The notes beneath the pieces are model-generated. The model was not told the origin of the DNA. It saw only the letters and a program-made list of their open reading frames with translations, and made no database searches. 16,067 nt of DNA, taken from contig CAKZXL010000415.1 in assembly GCA_937883885.1 (NCBI GenBank), positions 1-16,067 on the forward strand, read 5' to 3'. The DNA is from an uncultured Aquincola sp. GTDB lineage: Bacteria; Pseudomonadota; Gammaproteobacteria; Burkholderiales; Burkholderiaceae. A program made the position numbers and the translations under genes. Positions 15,000 to 16,067 of the stretch are shown piece by piece. Positions within the stretch are counted from its first letter, which is position 1. Every line of letters begins with the position of its first letter.

Positions 15000-16067
15000 C
15001 TAGATGCCGTCTCCAGCCGAGGTTCCAGGCCGCGGCGGGCAGTCGAAGAAGATGCGCACATTGCAGCGCGCGCAGATGTCCGGGTCCAGCCGCGGCACGA
15101 TGTCGGCCAGCGCGCTGCGCTTGTCCTTGTACAAGTGGTCTTCGCCCAGCCGCTGCAAAAAGCCGGTGGTCTGCCAGGCTTCGACGACCGGCGGCCGCGG
15201 CCGGTGGAAGTACAGGTCGCCGCCCATCGCGCGGCGGGCGGCCAGCTCGTCCTGCCACAGCTCGGCGCCAGCCAGGTCGATGAAGTTCATGCTCTTGCTC
15301 ATCACCAGCAGGTGGCGCGGCGCATCGGGGCCGCGGCGCAGCTCGTGCAGGCGGTCGGCCACATGGGCTGTGGCGCCGAAGTACACCGAGCCTTCCATGC
15401 GCAGCAGCTTGAGCTGCGGGCACTCGGGCAGCGTGCCGGGCGGGTGGCCGTCGATCACCACGAAGGCCCGGTCGTGGGCGCTGGGCTGGTCGAAGCCCAT
15501 GGTGCGCATCGCCGGGCGCGAGGTGCGGTACAAGAAGCTCACCAGCGACAGCATGGTGCCCAGCAAGATGGCCACTTCCAGCCGCAGCGTCACCGTGGCC
15601 AGCAGCGTGGCGGCGGCAATCGCAAACTCGCTGCGGCTCACCTGCCACAGCCGCTGCCAGCGCGGCAGGTCGAACAAGCCCCAGGCCACCAGCAGCAGCA
15701 GGCCGGCAATGGCCGCCATCGGAATCAGCGCCAGCAGCGGCGCACTGAAGGCCACCAGCAGCACCAGCAAGCCGGCCGAGAACACCGCCGCCATCGGCGT
15801 GCGGGCGCCGGCTTCCAGGTTGGGCATCGATCGGTTGAGCGAGCCGCAGGACACATAGCTCGACGAGAAGCTGCCCACGATGTTGGACAGCCCCTGGCCG
15901 ATGAACTCGCGGTTGGCGTCGATGCGCTGGCCGCTGCGCACCGCCACCGCCTTGGCGATGGAAAACGACTGCCCCAGCGCCACGATGGTGAGCGCAAAGG
16001 CCAGGCCGGCCAGCTCGGGCACCTGGCTCCACGACACCTGCGGCACCGTGAGCGGCGGCCAGGCCGA
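15000..16067 (-). CDS. SulP-family anion transporter with STAS domain (5' partial)
   Basis: The frame runs open off the right edge, so the N-terminal half is missing; 355 residues are seen. The fragment has the late membrane helices (ALTIVALGQSFSIAKAV; then two pairs around 95-195) and the SulP signature-like SLNRSMPNLEAGARTPMAA. A cytoplasmic STAS domain lies at about 220-320 (LLRMEGSVYFGATAHV; LLVMSKSMNFIDLAGAE). The C-terminus has a Cys-containing tail, CARCNVRIFFDC. Family members exchange or symport sulfate, bicarbonate, chloride or dicarboxylates; which anion cannot be told here. It is the most upstream visible gene of an apparent operon with the SHMT paralog and the small hydrolase. 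The GTG at 16046 is not a credible start because conserved membrane sequence precedes it. Confidence 0.9.
   Translation of the reverse strand, partial: SAWPPLTVPQVSWSQVPELAGLAFALTIVALGQSFSIAKAVAVRSGQRIDANREFIGQGLSNIVGSFSSSYVSCGSLNRSMPNLEAGARTPMAAVFSAGLLVLLVAFSAPLLALIPMAAIAGLLLLVAWGLFDLPRWQRLWQVSRSEFAIAAATLLATVTLRLEVAILLGTMLSLVSFLYRTSRPAMRTMGFDQPSAHDRAFVVIDGHPPGTLPECPQLKLLRMEGSVYFGATAHVADRLHELRRGPDAPRHLLVMSKSMNFIDLAGAELWQDELAARRAMGGDLYFHRPRPPVVEAWQTTGFLQRLGEDHLYKDKRSALADIVPRLDPDICARCNVRIFFDCPPRPGTSAGDGI

Noticed and set aside
13598..15283. 561-codon open frame on the plus strand opposite the SHMT and SulP genes
   Set aside because: Low-complexity antisense shadow; the minus-strand genes carry unmistakable family motifs.
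1..16067. Mobile elements, CRISPR arrays, tRNA/rRNA genes, prophage parts
   Set aside because: No transposase or integrase motifs, terminal repeats, spaced direct repeats or tRNA-like cloverleaf sequence were seen on either strand; short RNAs cannot be excluded by eye.

Overview
The window is very GC-rich (about 70% by eye) and densely coded. There is no mobile element, CRISPR array, rRNA or tRNA that I can see, and no gene-free stretch over 300 bases. High GC, PEP-CTERM surface proteins, large hybrid kinases, a SulP transporter and an ECF sigma/Ser-Thr kinase pair suggest a Gram-negative environmental betaproteobacterium, probably Burkholderiales of the Rubrivivax/Roseateles/Leptothrix kind. 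That placement is inference from gene style, not a search.

Layout. (1) 1-3573 (+): 3' part of a hybrid sensor kinase carrying a whole phosphorelay: TM, three PAS, HisKA/HATPase, two receivers, Hpt. (2) 3670-4656 (+): membrane-anchored alpha/beta hydrolase, convergent with (3) 4681-6891 (-): an orphan TonB-dependent outer-membrane receptor. (4) 7003-7446 (-): a PACE (AceI-like) efflux protein in a lower-GC patch, with a perfect inverted repeat upstream. (5) 7600-9407 (-): two tandem paralogous PEP-CTERM secreted proteins, 2 nt apart. (6) 9560-13022 (+), divergent from them: an ECF sigma factor of the kinase-associated type followed by a transmembrane Ser/Thr kinase with a large TPR-like C-terminal region, the two linked by a 14-codon mini-ORF. 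(7) 13045-16067 (-): an apparent operon of SulP transporter (cut by the window edge), a serine hydroxymethyltransferase paralog with altered active-site residues, and a small lipase-like hydrolase overlapping it by 11 nt.

The most interesting unit is 7600-13022. A transmembrane kinase would sense a signal and phosphorylate a sigma factor whose usual acidic sigma-2.2 patch is replaced by Asn-Thr-Thr-Ala. The sigma factor would then drive a regulon that may include the divergent PEP-CTERM pair, whose shared family I do not recognise and which carries a conserved Cys-Cys pair. The second point of interest is the SHMT paralog at 13691-14977, which differs from the classical enzyme at three active-site positions and sits in a transporter operon rather than with folate genes.
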